Shown: positions 24,676 to 38,828, counted from the stretch's first letter. The stretch is DNA of 64,000 nucleotides from Cycas panzhihuaensis (GCA_023213395.1 CM041465.1:93379741-93443740); one strand, 5' to 3'. The notes: a model not told the origin generated them from the sequence alone. Made by a program: numbers and translations.

Positions 24676-25906
24676 GTCTGAATACTAAGCTCTGGTAGCA
24701 AACAAATAGCAATGAAAGTAAAAGAAATACTCGAATGGTGAGCAAGAAGGTGGCCGAGAAGGGTAGGAGGACCTAGCAATGAGGTTACCCGAGAATGAGA
24801 GCAAGCAATCTTGCCACTGACTGAGAGTGGGCGGAGAAAAGACCCCCTGGAGCGCCAAAGGTTGCTTTGGGAAGCAAAACATGCCCCCGGACGGGGGAGC
24901 ATTCCCTTTGGAGACCCCGGGGGTGAAAAAGGGCTGTGGAAACGGGTCGAGGGTGGCAAAATGAGCCAAACGAGTGTAAACTCGGGCATGCACGGGAGTA
25001 GCACGTAAAACGAGGTAAAAGGGCCCTAGGAAAAAGTGCAATAATGGGGTGCCATAAATGCCCTTGCAAGAGAAGGTAAAAAGGGCATCCATAGAGCACA
25101 ACGAGCGACAGGGTCAAAAGACAAAGGCGATCAGGGAAACGAGATGGTCCCAACAGCTGTCGCGAGGTCAGAAACGGAAGAAGTGCTTGTCGAGGCCCCC
25201 GCCTATATAAGGAAAATGAATGAAAATCAGATTCATTTTCACCGGCTCTCGTACGAAACCAGAGCCACTTCCTTATGATGCAGAGTGCTACCTGACTTCA
25301 GAGGCACGCATGAGACGATCTGGCCGTTGGATCTGAGCATAGCAAGAGCCGTTGTGACCCAATTGTGACGATCCGACCGTTGGATCTGAGCATAGCAAGA
25401 GACGAGATGGTGATGGTCAGGCCAGACCCAGTGAGTGGATCTCACAAAACCCATCCCATTTCAAAGTTCAAAGTTTATTACTTTTTAGTGAATTTAATGC
25501 ATTTTTTATGCCCCTTATGGGCAATTGGATGCCTCTCGGAGTCTGAATTAGACCCAGAAAGAGGCGGAAACCTAGGCATTAGGGAGCCCTGGTCCCGGTG
25601 GGCCCCACGGGGGTCCACTACAAAAAATTTATGATTTTCTGGACAGAAACCCCCATTTTTAAGGGGGTTGCCGTTCGTACCGCGACCAAGATCACGACAC
25701 CACAATCTTAGTAACGTGATTGTTACAGGATGCCGATTGCCGTAGGACCCGCTCTAAATTTAGCGCGGTATGCAGGCAGAAAACTAGAAAAAAAATAAAA
25801 GAGGGGCTAAATGGCCCCCAAAATCCAAGCAAGAAAGTCAAAAAGAAAACCAGGAGTATAGATGACTACTAGGAGGCTGACCTTGACTGATTTTTGGTGA
25901 TTGTAG
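24676..25906. other. spacer between the divergent extra genes of element B
   Basis: About 1.2 kb, as in A (11705-12913) and H (58920-60128). It includes the TATA-like CCTATATAAGG at 25202-25212, a duplicated CGTTGGATCTGAGCATAGCAAGAG segment (near 25323 and 25378) and the decayed palindrome near 25750. Open frames here are not conserved. Confidence 0.6.
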
Positions 25907-27867
25907 ACAGTTACCGCGGTGGACAACCGCGAGAACATGGGCATGCCCATATTGAGCTACATGGAGATGGCATCCCGAGAGGACAGAGCGACTCTGAAGA
26001 GGTGTGGCCTATATAAGGCCCTCAAGACACCTCAGTTCGCGTCAAACCAGAGGCTTCTGGTTGACATCATGTCACACTAGGACAAGAGGAGACACGTATT
26101 TCACTTGCCTCAGATAGGTGATGTCACGATTACCCTAGGGGATATCAAGCGGATCCTGGGAGTTCCAACGACTGGGAGGCCAGTGAGGTTGGGAGCGCTG
26201 CCTAGCACCGAGGCAGCACACAGGGAGGCGGCCAAGTTTTTCACAGGGACCGACAGGTGGGAGCGGAGGGGAGCTGCCCTCCAGACCATGCTCATGTCTA
26301 GGGTTCCTCGGGTGAGAAAACTGATCACACTATGCATTCTATTTCAGATTTCCCAAAAACAAAACTACAGGGAGATCCCTGGAGGCTGGGTGGATGCGAC
26401 GCGTCAGTGCGAGGCTAGCGAGAGGATGGATTGGGCTACCCTGGTCGCGGTGAACCTCATCGCATAGTTAGACACCATCCAGAGTTCCGGCAGGGGAGGA
26501 CTATCTTATAGCACGCTGTTGCAGTGTTAGTTTTTTAACCATTTTACGGTAGTGGCACCAGCAGGGGGGCCATACCCCATAGCAGAGTGGGCCCCGATGA
26601 TCCACAGATGGCAGACGCGGCTCTGAGGAACAGAGGACCAGGCCCATATCTGTCAATCGGTAGATGTGACATCACCCGACCTCCTCACTTTGACAGACTA
26701 TACAACAGAGCCATACAATGCAGTGAGGTGGGAGAGTGACGATGAGGCGGGCGGAGCAAGAGCGCCCATTAACGACCATGACAGTGACAACGATGGCGAT
26801 AGCAGTAATGACAGTGATGATGAGGGAGATGGGGCTGGCCCATCACGACTTGCAGGAGAGGCAGGTCCATCACGACCTGCAGGAGGAACAGGTCCATCAC
26901 GGTCAGCAGGAGGAGTAGCAGGACCATCTGGGACTACCGGAGGAGGGGCAGGCCCATAAGGAGCTGCTGAGGAGAGCAGGGGGCTAGTTACCAGGGCCCG
27001 CAGACTACAGATTGTGAGGAGATCTGGAGAGGCGAGGGTCGAGCTAGTCCATGCTAGGAGCAAGGCTGAGGCAGAGGAGGTACCTGAGGACAAGGTACCT
27101 ATGGCTGGCAAAGGGCCAGGAGATGAGGATGTCGCCCGAGCAGAGGAGCCGACGGCCATGGCAGGTGAGACCTAACCGTTCCCTTAGTCGTTTGACATCT
27201 AGGTAGATACTTGATTTCATTTCATTATGGTATACAATGGGATGTTCACTGACACATGTCATGTTGTATTAGCAGGTGTAGCAGAGGTCCAGAGACTGGT
27301 GGAGGCCATAGTAAGGGAGATGTTCCCTCAGGTTTACGCAGAGGGGCAACTGCCCATCCAGGCGGAGGATGCGCCTAGATCGGCAGGAGCCCACATGCAG
27401 GCGTTCACCTCACTGGTGAGGGTGAGAGACATCTGGGCTGCAGAGTCCCAGGAACACATGACATTCAGGGGGCAGCTGCAGCGAGAGCTTGATGCGACCA
27501 GGGGCGAGCGGGATGAGCTGCGTAGATGAGTCCAGGCCTTAGAGGCTCAGAGCGGAGCATGTAGAGATGTGGAGAGTAGGGTCCGCATAGCGGTACTCAA
27601 GGAGCACCTCAAGCTGATAGAGGAGGGGCTCTGAGGAGAGAGGGATCGTATCCAGGCCCGATACGATTAGCTGGTGGCCCAGATGGAATCAAGGTCTAGC
27701 CGGAGTCGGACATACACACATACAACAACTATGACCCCAAGACAACCATGGGACGAGGGGAGCGAGGTAGACAGCTCGCGGAGACCCAGGAGGAGCCTCG
27801 GAGGGATGGGGTCCCCAGGAGAGGGATCACACAGACCAGAGGATGGTACCCTAGGAGTAGGATAGCA
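25907..27867 (+). pseudogene. antisense plant-mobile-domain-like gene of element B (two exons)
   Basis: It runs opposite to gag-pro. Exon 1 (25907-27164) follows a 3' splice-like site (TGATTGTAG). It has CGLYKALKTPQFAS, VFHLPQIGDVTITLGDIKR, FFTGTDRWERRGAAL, NYREIPGGWVDAT and WATLVAVNLIA, an acidic stretch (DNDGDSSNDSDDEGDG) and AGPSRPAGG-type repeats. The intron is 27165-27275. Exon 2 (27276-27867) has EVQRLVEAIVREMF, AAESQEHMTFRGQL and a charged helix with GERDRIQARYD. Stops at SH-stop-D (TAG) and A-stop-LDTI (TAG) are shared by all three copies; others are private. PMD assignment is by motif recall. Confidence 0.7.
27165..27275 (+). other. intron in the antisense gene of B
   Basis: 111 bp, GTGAGACCTAACC ... 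TTGTATTAGCAG. Exon ends are ATGGCAG and GTGTAGCAGAGG, giving MAGVAEVQRL across the join. Equivalent introns are present in A and H. Confidence 0.7.
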
Positions 27868-28005
27868 GTAGCATAAGAGATGTACATTTGATTTTGACGG
27901 GAAAGCACGGGCCTCCAGGGGGTCATATATATAGGCTCATATGATTGTACCCCCCTGCAAGGATCCTGGCTTCCCACATGCATGATGTAATATATATTTT
28001 TTGAT

Positions 28006-28718
<713 letters not shown>

Positions 28719-30086
28719 CTAGAACAGGAGGGAGTATTCCCTCACTTCGTCAGGAGTACACTCTGCTCCTACCTTAATGATCCTATCCGGAGCAAGGACT
28801 ATGTCCTGAGTTGCCCCCATGCATATAGCATTCCCCTCCTCGAAATGGAGGGGGGCAAGATCAACAAGAAGAGACGCAACAGGAGAAGGGATTGGGTCGG
28901 CTAGTGTGGACCCAATCGCTAGGATCTTCTGGTGGCCAAGCTTATAGTGACCAGAAGGTAAACTGGGCATGGAGCCTGCTAAGTGCTCCAGTAAAGCCTC
29001 GTCGTCTTCGAAGTAGTCCATCCCATGGATGACTTGACTTCGAATGGACAAGGTGCGAGATGGCATGGGAGCGATAGGATCGGTATGACCTGAAAGCTGC
29101 CCATCATCCCTAAGGGACTCTAGGAGAGAGTCAGGGAGAGGTCCCTCATAAAGAACAAGAGGGAAACTCTCGACATCATCACCTGCGGAAGGTGATGGGA
29201 TGGAAGAGCTAGGGGCATGATGATCAACGTGCGCAATGTCATGTGACATGTAAAAATGACCAGGCTCTATAACAAAAGGGGTCCTAAGGGGAAACCTAGG
29301 ACTAGGAGGATGCCCCACACTAGTGTGGAGGAACGAAATGGGGTGAGGACGATCCTCATCCTCACTATGGGACCTATCATCGTTAAACATGGCGAGGTAC
29401 CCATAGCTTCTGACACCAATGGGGGCAAAACATATTAAATCAGGGGAAGAAGATATGGGATCTTCTTCGCGGTAAGAGGAATTGGGGATTCTGATGGAGC
29501 AGGTCGAGACATGATCGGAAGGGCATTTGTTTCCCTTCGTATGGCCATGGCTCGCCTGAGCAGAAGGCCTAGTTTGTTTAGCGAGCGATCGCTTGCGGGA
29601 GACGACTTTCATTTACCCGTTATGGACAAATTTAAGTTGCCCCCAATGGGTGGAACACACGGCTCCCATTTGGTCAAGCCATGGTCGACCCAGAAGCAGG
29701 TTGTAATCCACGTCAACATCGAGGACAACGATGTCAGTAACAACAGTCTTATCCTCAAGAGTAAGGGGTATCGAGACATATCCCAAGGGAGTCTTCTCGC
29801 TACCGTCATAACCTTGACATCGCCATGGAACAGGTTCCAAGGCAGAAATGCCAAGCTCTTGCATGACACATAAGGGTATGGTATTGACGGAAGAACCGTT
29901 GTCTACGACAGTTCTTTGCAACATGCAATCATGAGTATCTATGGTAATGGTGAAAGGGAAGTTCCATTGGCGTTCCCTTCCACTGCACGAGGGGAGATCT
30001 CTGGGATCGAAAGAGATGATGGGTTTGCAACTTTGGGTTGTGCCCAAGGCGTGAACGGGTACATCATTCGATCCTAGAGCTTCCAA
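28719..30086 (-). pseudogene. protease region of element B
   Basis: Two adjoining ORFs (30086 to 29613 and 29612 to 28719) separated by a single stop. Protease motifs are VVDNGSSVNTIP and YNLLLGRPWLDQMG. The D-N-G triplet matches A. The downstream acidic/His/Pro-rich part (SHSEDEDRPHP, HMS-like) is well conserved with A, as is the linker ending EVREYSLLF. Confidence 0.8.
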
Positions 30087-30098
30087 GAGGAGTGTTCA

Positions 30099-32563
30099 CT
30101 ACTCAGGGTAACTTCTCAACAGAAGCTCTTCGACTACGGAGAAAGGCTTACCCCTCCTTGTGGGTTGAGTAAGGGCTCTCATAAAGTCAAATCTACCACG
30201 GCAGACAAGAATGCTCTTGGGAAGTGCGAGAATCTCTAGAGAAACGGCTTCCAGAGGAGGATCAAGTTGCGAGGTAGACGAGGAGGTGCCTGTTGCCTCC
30301 TTTATGACTTGAGACCGGGTCAAAGTGTAAAGGGGAGTGGTCTCAAGCATTTGGATCACCTTCTTTCCCTTGTTATGGGACTGCGAAGGTGATAGAGCAC
30401 GGTGGTCAGGGGAGCATGAAGGGGAAGATGGTCTTCGCACACCCTTCCCTCTGCCATGCGAAGGGTGAGAATTAGGGGATTTATCCCAATTCTAATTGTT
30501 CCTTTGTTGAACATCACGATCGCGTTCCCCATGTTTGGGAAACGAGTCTCTATGAACGGGTTGATCGAGGTTAGGCCTCGATCCTCGCCTAGGGGACGAA
30601 TCGCGTGGCGAGGCGTCACGTGGGAGTTGCGCCCGACAACGCAAATCATCATGGAAGCACTCCCCGTGGATAGAATACCACCTCTTCTTAAGGGGAGGAT
30701 CGACCCTCCTTGCTTGAGAAGGTTGGATGTTACCCCCTTTGGGGGTACCGCATGAGAAGCTTGCTGAATTGGTTTATGGGAGGTCGGTGATGAAGGGGAT
30801 TAGAGTTTAAGCTCCTTCATCGTGCGCTAAAATGAGCGAATAGTGGAGGTAAGAGGGTCTAAGGTCCTCTCAGTCAGATGAGAGGTAGACTTGGCAGGTT
30901 GCGAAGGTTTAGTTTCCTTTGTTGGGGGAGGCGCCTCATGACGTTGTGAGGGTTTAGGAGGTTTCTTGAGTCCGTCTTGGATCTCAATGGCCTCAAACAC
31001 CAAGCACCTCGTAATCGTGGAGTTGCATGTGGTTGCCCCTATCTTAAGGACTTCCACATGCACTTCGGGGTGAAGTGCATTGACGAAGAGATCTCGCTTC
31101 AACTCTTCAGGCAACGTGGCCTTGGTAGAGTGAAGGAGATCATGAAAGCATCACACAAAGTCACGATTCATTTCATCGTGACCTTATTTAAGCGATAGGA
31201 GCACTTTCATTCCGCTCTCGAATGGACAGGCCACGTCAAAGTAATTGATGAACTCATCCACCAATTGCTGGAATGAAGAAATGGAATAGGCAGGGAGACA
31301 GTAAAACCACTTGAGGGCATCGGCCTGCAAGGATCGCGAAAATGGCTTCATCAGAATGTGGTTGTAAGCCCAATAATCTATGCACGCCATAGAGAAACTA
31401 TGTACATGTTCGGTTGGGTCTTGTGACGAAGTTCCGTCGAATTTGGGAACTTCAGGAGGGTGAGGCAGCATGTTAGTCCTTAGTGCCTCAACGGATAACA
31501 GCGTTGACCTGTAGTCCATGAAAGGACGTGTCCTTATATGGGCTAACAGATCGACGACTGGTAAAGGAATAGGAATAGATGGGGGTGGTAAACCCATCCC
31601 TCCTTGGGAAAATACCCCTTGTTGGAAAGGGGGTTGCGGATAAACGCCTTGGAAGGGAGGTATATTCCCTTGTGAAGACGTGACAACAGGAGCTGCGCTA
31701 GGTGGCGAAAACGAGGGGTGAGGGACCAGATTCTACCCATATAGGCCACCTGTAGGTGGTGCAACCCCATATGGGTGCAACAGGTCTACCCCATACGCAG
31801 GGAGATGGTTCCCCCTACCCTGCCCCTAAGGTTGAGATGTGTAACCTGGGGGCACGTAAAGGGAAGGGCCACCGAATGAGTTTTGAATGTATGTAGGAGC
31901 AGATCCTACATAGTTAACAGCGGTAGCACTAGTAGGACCTCGAGGTCTACTAGGAAACGCATGTACCACATTTGAGGGTGGCGCATTCGTTTGACTTGGG
32001 AATGGCATGCTAACCCCAAGTTGGGTAAAGGACATGCCGCGAATGGGTCCTGAAGAAGTAGGACCGCGACTAGGGATAGGCGGTGCAACACTTACCTTGG
32101 GAGCTGGTGTAGACACAGCATAGGACGAGTGTGCGCGAGTAAAAGCATCATTCGTTGTAAGAGGCGCATGTATGGATGAAGAAGATGCTACATTACGTCA
32201 TATTTCTTCAAACCACCTAGGATGCAGTTGGCGGCGAGTTGTTCGAAAGTACTCGCTGAGCGCTTCGACCATGTCGGCGGGAGGGGTATCCTCGTAGCCA
32301 TATGAGGTTGATGGGATCTCGAATGTCAAGGATCCCTCAGAGCGCTCCTCATAAGGCTCACCAGTAGGATGGTGAGTCTCGTGAGGAGATGAATCTTTCG
32401 CCGCCTAGGCAGAAGGACGAAAGTTAGCGGGGTGAAACTGGTCATCTGGATAATAGACGGAATCATCGCCCCCTTGGGCAGATTCTGGAACAGATGCGGG
32501 AAACTGTTGAGTTCCCGAAGCCATGGTATGGTAAGCTCAATCAGACGGGTAACCTTCCATTGT
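30099..32563 (-). pseudogene. Gag region of element B
   Basis: Stretches align to Gag of A: PPEVPKFDGTSSQDPTEHVH, YWAYNHILMKPFSRSLQADA (where A has a stop), YFDVACPFESG and LPEELKRDLFVNAL. The finger-like region near 30640-30700 has shifted frame. The start Met lies in the conserved hairpin at 32553-32588. Several stops and shifts are present, but B has fewer private stops in the capsid core than A. Confidence 0.75.
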
Positions 32564-32681
32564 CGAATCGGGGTTCGATGACGGAAGGGAACGAGACGAT
32601 TGGTCTTCTAACAATGGCGGCAGACCTCGCAAGCAATGTGAGAAACGTCGCATGCAACGCCTTCGCGAGCATTGTTAGAAG
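32553..32681 (-). other. structured gag leader of element B
   Basis: Same two inverted repeats as in A: a 15-base stem with 6-base loop (32553-32567 and 32574-32588) and a perfect 12-bp pair (32605-32616 and 32670-32681). The arm holding the gag AUG is unchanged between the copies. Confidence 0.7.
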
Positions 32682-32827
32682 GAAACAAAAAGAGGGAAAT
32701 GAAGCAAGCACATTGGGGGCTGCCCAACTGAAATATAGAATAAGAGACTACCTAAAGGCAAGAACGCCAACGAAAAGGGGAAGCGAAACTAGTTCCCTTA
32801 CTGGCAGTTCCCCAGTATGGTTGTGAG

Positions 32828-35408
32828 TGAAACGCTTGCTACGTGGTGGTGTCCCTACGTCTAGCAAAAAGGGTATAAATATACATCATGTTAATTAAAT
32901 TAGGCAGCAAGGACTTCACCTCGTAGGGCGTCCATACGCTGTAGCGCAGATTCGGGACTGCAAGGTGCTTGGTTGCTTCTAGGTAGCCATGCAAAGCAAG
33001 GCCTTCCTACCCCTCGGATGGCCGGGAAGAGGAGAAAGCACCTGGCATGATGTGTCTTCTCAAGGTAATGAGAAGGCAACGAAGTAAAGGCGGTAACTAA
33101 CTAACGAAAGGCGAAGCGAGGGGGTACAACGAAGGTAGCACAAATATAGTGTAAACAATCTAGCTACATTATGCTATGCTAGCCAATGTAAGAAACAATG
33201 CAGAAATAAGTACACTTTCTTTTCCCCTTTTTAATCTTTTACAAGTTCCTAACTACACAAGCAAATATATAAAAGACAACAATGTAAAATGGATATGCAG
33301 GGAACAAGAAGAATACCTGGATCCGATGCCTGAGTGGAGTGCTGCTCGTCCGTTTAAGTCCCACTCCTTCCTACTCCATTCGTCATGCATGCGGCGTCAG
33401 TCAGCGATAGTTGCCATAAGCGACAGAAGAAAGGGCCTAACTTACCTCCCCTTAAATATGCAAAAGTAAATAAATGGAAAAGAAACGAAAGCGTAAAATA
33501 GTAAGAAATGCACCATATGTGGAACTAACCTGCAATGGGTTTGTTCCACGTACCGCTCCACTAAAGCGATATCCTGCAAACAAGTTAGGAGAATACCTTC
33601 CTCTCGGAAGAGGAGCCATAAAATATACCAAAGATATGTGCTAAAATCAAATGGAACTTAAACCTATACTAAGCATTAATATGTAACAAATAAAAATGGC
33701 GACATGCAATAAAGACTCTCACCACCATATACCATAAATACACCCAAAAAGGAAAAGAGTATAGCCTCGAGATGGCTAACTCACCCACGAAGGACCTCCA
33801 CGGAACTCGGGAAGGAGAAACGGGGATTAGAGGGAGTATAGCCTCGAGATGGCTAACTCACCCAACAAGGTCGTAAAGCAGCAAACAATAACAAAAGAGG
33901 GAGTGATGGAAAGGTTTGGGGCTTAGGTAGGGTCCAATACCGACGGATGGGATTTCTGGAACCGGTGTAGCAACAGGTTACCGACGCTAGTTTTGACACC
34001 ACAACTAGATTCCCTAAACTCTCTTAACCCATTTCCTAAGAAAGCACTAATGACAAAGGGAAAGAGGACAAGGGACGAAACCCTTGGGGAGAAGGACAGC
34101 AAAGGGGGACGGAACCCCACCTACCTCCCTCAAATCCTCTTTATGTTGCCCCTTTGCAATAGCTAACCAAGAAAGGGTTGAGAGGGATGGTTTAAAGAAA
34201 ATAGTGAGGCCTCAAAAGAAAATGAGAATAGCACCAATCTAGTACAATGACATAAAAACTAGACAAACTAGAACTTCGTTTATCAATCACGCAAAAGAAA
34301 TAAGAACAAAACAAATTGCAAGTGGGAATAAAGAATACCTTGTTGGAGGAGAATCAAACATGAGCTTGCTGTTAGGAAACAACAGGAATAACTAGTGTAT
34401 GAGGGCTGGTAATGGCAGGTTTTTGTAAGAGTAAAGTGTGAAATATCCCTGCAAACTAAGAGCCTTGGTAGTTGCTCCTTTAGAGGAGTTTTTTTATAGA
34501 AGTTTCCTTTAGAACCTTGATCACTTGCAAAGAGGTATGAGACCTATTGTTGAGAGCTGTAGGGGGCAGCAATGGCCCTGCAAATCTAGCTGGTAGCAAT
34601 CCTTCTCTTCTGTGACAAGTTCCTGTGCATGTAGATTCTTTCTCTCTATGTGAATTTTTAGTTGAAAAGTTAGAAAAATGGCCAAAAGATCTTGAGAATG
34701 GGGAGCAAAATCCCCTTTATCCCCCTGTTCATTGCAGGTGAACATTGGGGGTGTCAGGCCTATGCGAATCAATCGATGCCACGCGGTAGTTCCGTAAAAA
34801 AAATAGAAACTATCACGTGGTTCTCTTTTTTTAAATTTCAAACAGTCGTACCGCGGTAAACTGCATGGTACTGCAACAAAGACTGTGGTACCGCTAAGTT
34901 TATAGTGGTATCAGGCTGGAAACAAAAAAAGAGAAAAAAAAGCAGAAACATAAGGTTTTGAAGTAAAAATTAAGACTAAAAAATAAGCTGGAGCAGCTGG
35001 GGGAATGCCCAGGTAATGGGCAAATAGTCAAAATAATGAAATGAGTCTCAACCAAGGATTAAATCAGGCATAGGAGGGACTGCAACGCGAGCAACATGTT
35101 GTAATGGGAGCAAATAGGACTGACTAAAACATCCTGGGAGGCTGTGGAGACAAAGTGGGTGGCTGTGCATCATACGGGGTGTAGCATTCGCTAAGGAATG
35201 CCCCCGTTGTGAGTCGTCATAAGTTGATGAGGTGCCATGAGCACGTGCATTATGAGTAAGCAGAGAAGCAATGTATGCAGGCAGGCATATATCAAGCAAA
35301 TCTACGCTAAATAATCTTAATCAAGCATGGGCAGGAAAAAGTGAGAACGTATACCTAAACATACCTGCATTGATGCGTCTCGAGTCAATTCCCAGTAGCT
35401 GGGAAACA
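32828..35408 (-). repeat. 5' LTR of element B
   Basis: On the minus strand it starts TGTTTCCCAGCTAC and ends AGCGTTTCA beside a decayed primer site (about 32806-32827). It is 2581 bp. It contains a private local duplication in which GAGTATAGCCTCGAGATGG appears at about 33768 and again at about 33835. Confidence 0.9.
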
Positions 35409-36430
35409 ACATGCTAACTACACTGACTGCATGTAAAATATCAGGTCTTATACATACCATGGCATACATCAAACTTCCTACTACACTAACATAAGGTACC
35501 TTTGGTATATAATCCTTTTCTTCTTTATTACTAGGACTCATACTTGGAGAAAGCTTGAAATGGGAAGCGAACAGGATACTCATTGGTTTCATATTTGCCA
35601 TACGAAACCTAGTTAGTACCTTATCTACATATTTCTTCTGTTATAACCATAGCTTACTATTTTTCCTGTCTCTATGTATCTCCATACCTAAGATTTATTT
35701 TATAGCTCTTAGATCCCTCATATCAAAAGTCTTAGCCAATTGAACATTTAACTTGTTGATTTCTTCCATGCTCTTACTTGCAACTAATATGTCATCAACA
35801 TACAATACCAAGATAATGAATAAGCTATTGTCTAAGAATTTAAAATAAACACAATAATCATACTCACTTCTTTTAAAATTTTGGCTCTCTATGAAGGTAT
35901 CAAACTTTCTGTACCATTGCTTAGGTGATTGTTTTAGGCCATACAACGATTTCTTGAGCCTGTAAATAAGTCTTTTCCTGCCATTCTCTATAAACGCTTC
36001 TGACTGATCCATATAGATCTCTTCATCTAAATCTCCATGTAAAAAAGTTATTTTTACATCTAGCTGTTCCAAATCCAAATCAAGAGAAGCTACCAATGCT
36101 GACAAAACTCGAATTGAAACAAGTTTAATAATTGGTGGAAAGATCTCATGAAAAATCAATACTTACTTTCTGTGCAAAACCTTTAGCCACCAATCTTACC
36201 CTATATTTGTCAACCTTTCCACCAACATCTATTTTCTTCTTGAAAACCTACATATACCCAACAGTCTTCCTACCATGTGGAAGTTCTACTAAGTCCCATA
36301 AATTAATTTTCTTTAAAGCATCTATATCTTCCTACATAGCCCTCTTCCACTTCTCATTATGGATATCATCTATTACTTCCTGATAGCATATAGGCTTACC
36401 ATTATTAGAAACCAAAGAAATAGAAATATA
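35409..36430 (-). pseudogene. reverse transcriptase of copia element C
   Basis: On the minus strand: LDLEQLDVKITFLHGDLDEE, YRLKKSLYGLKQSPKQWYRK, VLYVDDILVASKS (catalytic YVDD intact), TFDMRDLRAIK, then a decayed stretch, then VVGSLMYAM and VSVVSM, where element B interrupts. A 154-codon open run covers 36159-35695. Confidence 0.85.
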
Positions 36431-36479
36431 AAGGTTGTACCTCTCAAGTGGATGGCTGACTCATATAGATCTTCTAACA

Positions 36480-37560
36480 GTTGGTGGAGGAGTGTCCATA
36501 TACTCCTGTAAATTTGCTATAGATTCATCTTTGGAAAGGTCTTCCTGCTCTTTTGTTTCCAAAGATGGTTAGGTCTCAAGCTTGACCTGTTGATATTCAA
36601 CTTTCTACTCCTGTTTTACTTCAACTTCTACACTATCTAATTTTAGAAAGGGAGATTCATGAAACACAACATTTCTGTTAATAGTGATTTTATGGGTAGT
36701 ACGATCCCACAACCAGTATGCCTTCACACCATCTCTATCATCATAACCAATAAAGATACATTTCTTAGATTTTGGATCTAACTTTAAACATTGACTTTTA
36801 TTAGTCAAGGCATAAGCATCACAACCAAAAACTTTCAAATTTGAATAGTTACATGGATGTCCAATCCATACTTCTTTAGAAATCTTGCAGTGATAGTGAC
36901 TTGTTTACCAAATAACAAGCTATTTGAACAACTTTTTCCCACAATCCCTACTCCACTCTTGCGTTACTCAGCATGCTTCTTGCTCTTTCTAAGAGTGTCA
37001 TGTTCATGTGCTTAGTTATGCCATTCTTCTACGAAGTATAGCTAGTGGCCTTATACTTTTCGATCCCAGCTTCTTTGTAATAGTTCTCAAACTCCAAGGA
37101 GTTGAACTCACCTCTATTGTTAGTTCTTAAACATTTGATTGTTCTGCGAGTGCTCTTCTCAACCAGAGCCTTGAACTATTTAAACACATTAAAAACTTTA
37201 GATTTCCTTTTCAAAACATAGACTCATACCTTTCTAAAGTAATTATCTATAAATGTGACAAAGTATAAAGATCCTCTATAAGATATTGTAGGGGATGGTC
37301 TCCATACATCTGAATGTACGTAATCAAGAACACCTTTACTAGTGTGACTCCCTATTTTAAACCTAAGTCTGCACTGCTTTTTAAAAATACAATGTTTACA
37401 AAAAGACAAATATGAAAGTTGCAAGTTAGGAAGTAACTTATGATTCATCAACACCTTAAGTCCTCTCTCACTCATGTGCCTAAGTCTCTGATGTCATAAT
37501 TAAGATGGATTTTCTGCAGTCTTTGATGTTTTAGTTATATGGATGATATCTGTACTTCCC
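36480..37560 (-). pseudogene. integrase of copia element C
   Basis: The zinc-binding part is visible (RLRHMSERG ... FCKHCIFKKQC, 37475-37370), then VLDYVHSDVW with the first catalytic Asp and YFVTFIDNYFRKV. After a decayed middle, the C-terminal MKVFGCDAYA ... KCIFIGYDDRDG ... NRNVVFHESPF segment follows (36838-36605). Confidence 0.8.
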
Positions 37561-37910
37561 ACTAAAATATAAAGGTTTCATTTCTTTAAGGTTTTCATAA
37601 CAACTAAGGCGCCCTTTGACACCTTTAAGACTCCTTCACGACCTGTGTAGTTATGACCACCATAATCTAGTTTACCTAAGGAAATCAGATTCTTTTTTAG
37701 ATTAGGTACATGCATAACTTTAGTTAATGTTCTCACCACACTATCGAACATTTTAATTCTGATGCTACCAATGCCCACTATCTTATAAGTAACTTCATTT
37801 CCCATAAATACATCACCACCATCAAGAGGTTGGTACGATGAAAACCAACTCTGATGTAGACATATGTGGTGTGAAGCACCTGAATCTAATAATCAATCAT
37901 AATAATAATG
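37561..37910 (-). pseudogene. protease of copia element C
   Basis: LLDSGASHHI (near 37880) is the copia aspartic protease site, followed by GNEVTYKIVGIGSI and HVPNLKKNLISLGKLD, the usual spacing to the pre-integrase domain. Confidence 0.8.
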
Positions 37911-37979
37911 GAAAACATTATAAGTAACTAAGATATCATCATTTATACTTTGATTTGACTCCACCTGATTAGCCTCCTT

Positions 37980-38815
37980 GGCAGGATCTTCTTTTTTTTA
38001 GGAACTCCTCCTTTTTGTAGCAATCCTTCTTGAGGTGACTTGTCTTATTGCAACACTAACATCTAAGCTTACTCTTCTTGTTTTTTGACTTTGATCTCGA
38101 TGTGTCCCTAGAGCTTTGTCCTCTTTTAATTGTTTTGCCCCTTGTTATCATAGCTTCTAGTGTGGAGGTTTCAAGACTGGACTTCCTCCTCACTTCTTCC
38201 ATCAGCAAAGCACTCACAACAAAATCATAGTCCAATTTATTTGTAGTGCTAAAACTAATTAAGGTGACAATATTATCCCCGGATTTTGGTAATGAACATA
38301 ACAAGGTAATAACCTTGTCCTCATCCTCAATCGTGACATCAATACTAGCCAATTGATAAATAAGAGTATTACAAATATTTCAATAATCAGTAATTTTGAT
38401 ACCTTCTTTCATTTATAATAAGTACAACTGCCTCTTCAAGTAGATTCAATTTATTACTGATTTGTTCATGTACAAGCCTTCCAACCAGGTCCATAATTCT
38501 GTTGTTGCCTACTTTCCTTCGATGTTAAATAGAACTTCATCTACCAAGCACAATCATATTGTGCTAAGAGACCTTTTGTCTAGATCATCCCATTCATCAT
38601 CGTCCATTCTTATGGGTTTCTTCAATTTACTTGTAAGAGCTCTATATAAACCTTGTTATACCAGAACATCATATGCTTTCAACTTTTACAACTTGAAGTT
38701 GTTTTTACTATTGAATTTCTCCACCTCAAACTTTACATTCACCAGTTTCGCCATTTGGTATAGAAAAAACCTAACATCAAAACCTTCACAAACTCGTTGC
38801 AAAAATAAAAAGTGA
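37980..38815 (-). pseudogene. Gag of copia element C
   Basis: The C-terminal half is readable: EDKVITLLCSLPKSGDNIV, VVSALLMEEVRRKSS, and a basic stretch leading to a zinc knuckle of form C-X2-C-X4-H-X4-C with a stop inside (CCNKTSHLKKDC). The N-terminal half (to 38815) is broken, with LVNVKFEVEKFN near the start, common in copia Gag. Confidence 0.75.
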
Positions 38816-38826
38816 CTCTGATACCA
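38816..38826 (-). promoter_or_regulatory. primer binding site of copia element C
   Basis: TGGTATCAGAG on the minus strand, complementary to initiator tRNA-Met, two bases from the LTR. Confidence 0.85.
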
Positions 38827-38828
38827 TT

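Noticed and set aside
24402-25004. 200-codon minus-strand ORF overlapping the RNase H ORF of B
   Set aside because: It is a shifted frame of the RNase H gene and its leader; the equivalent in A and H is not conserved as protein.
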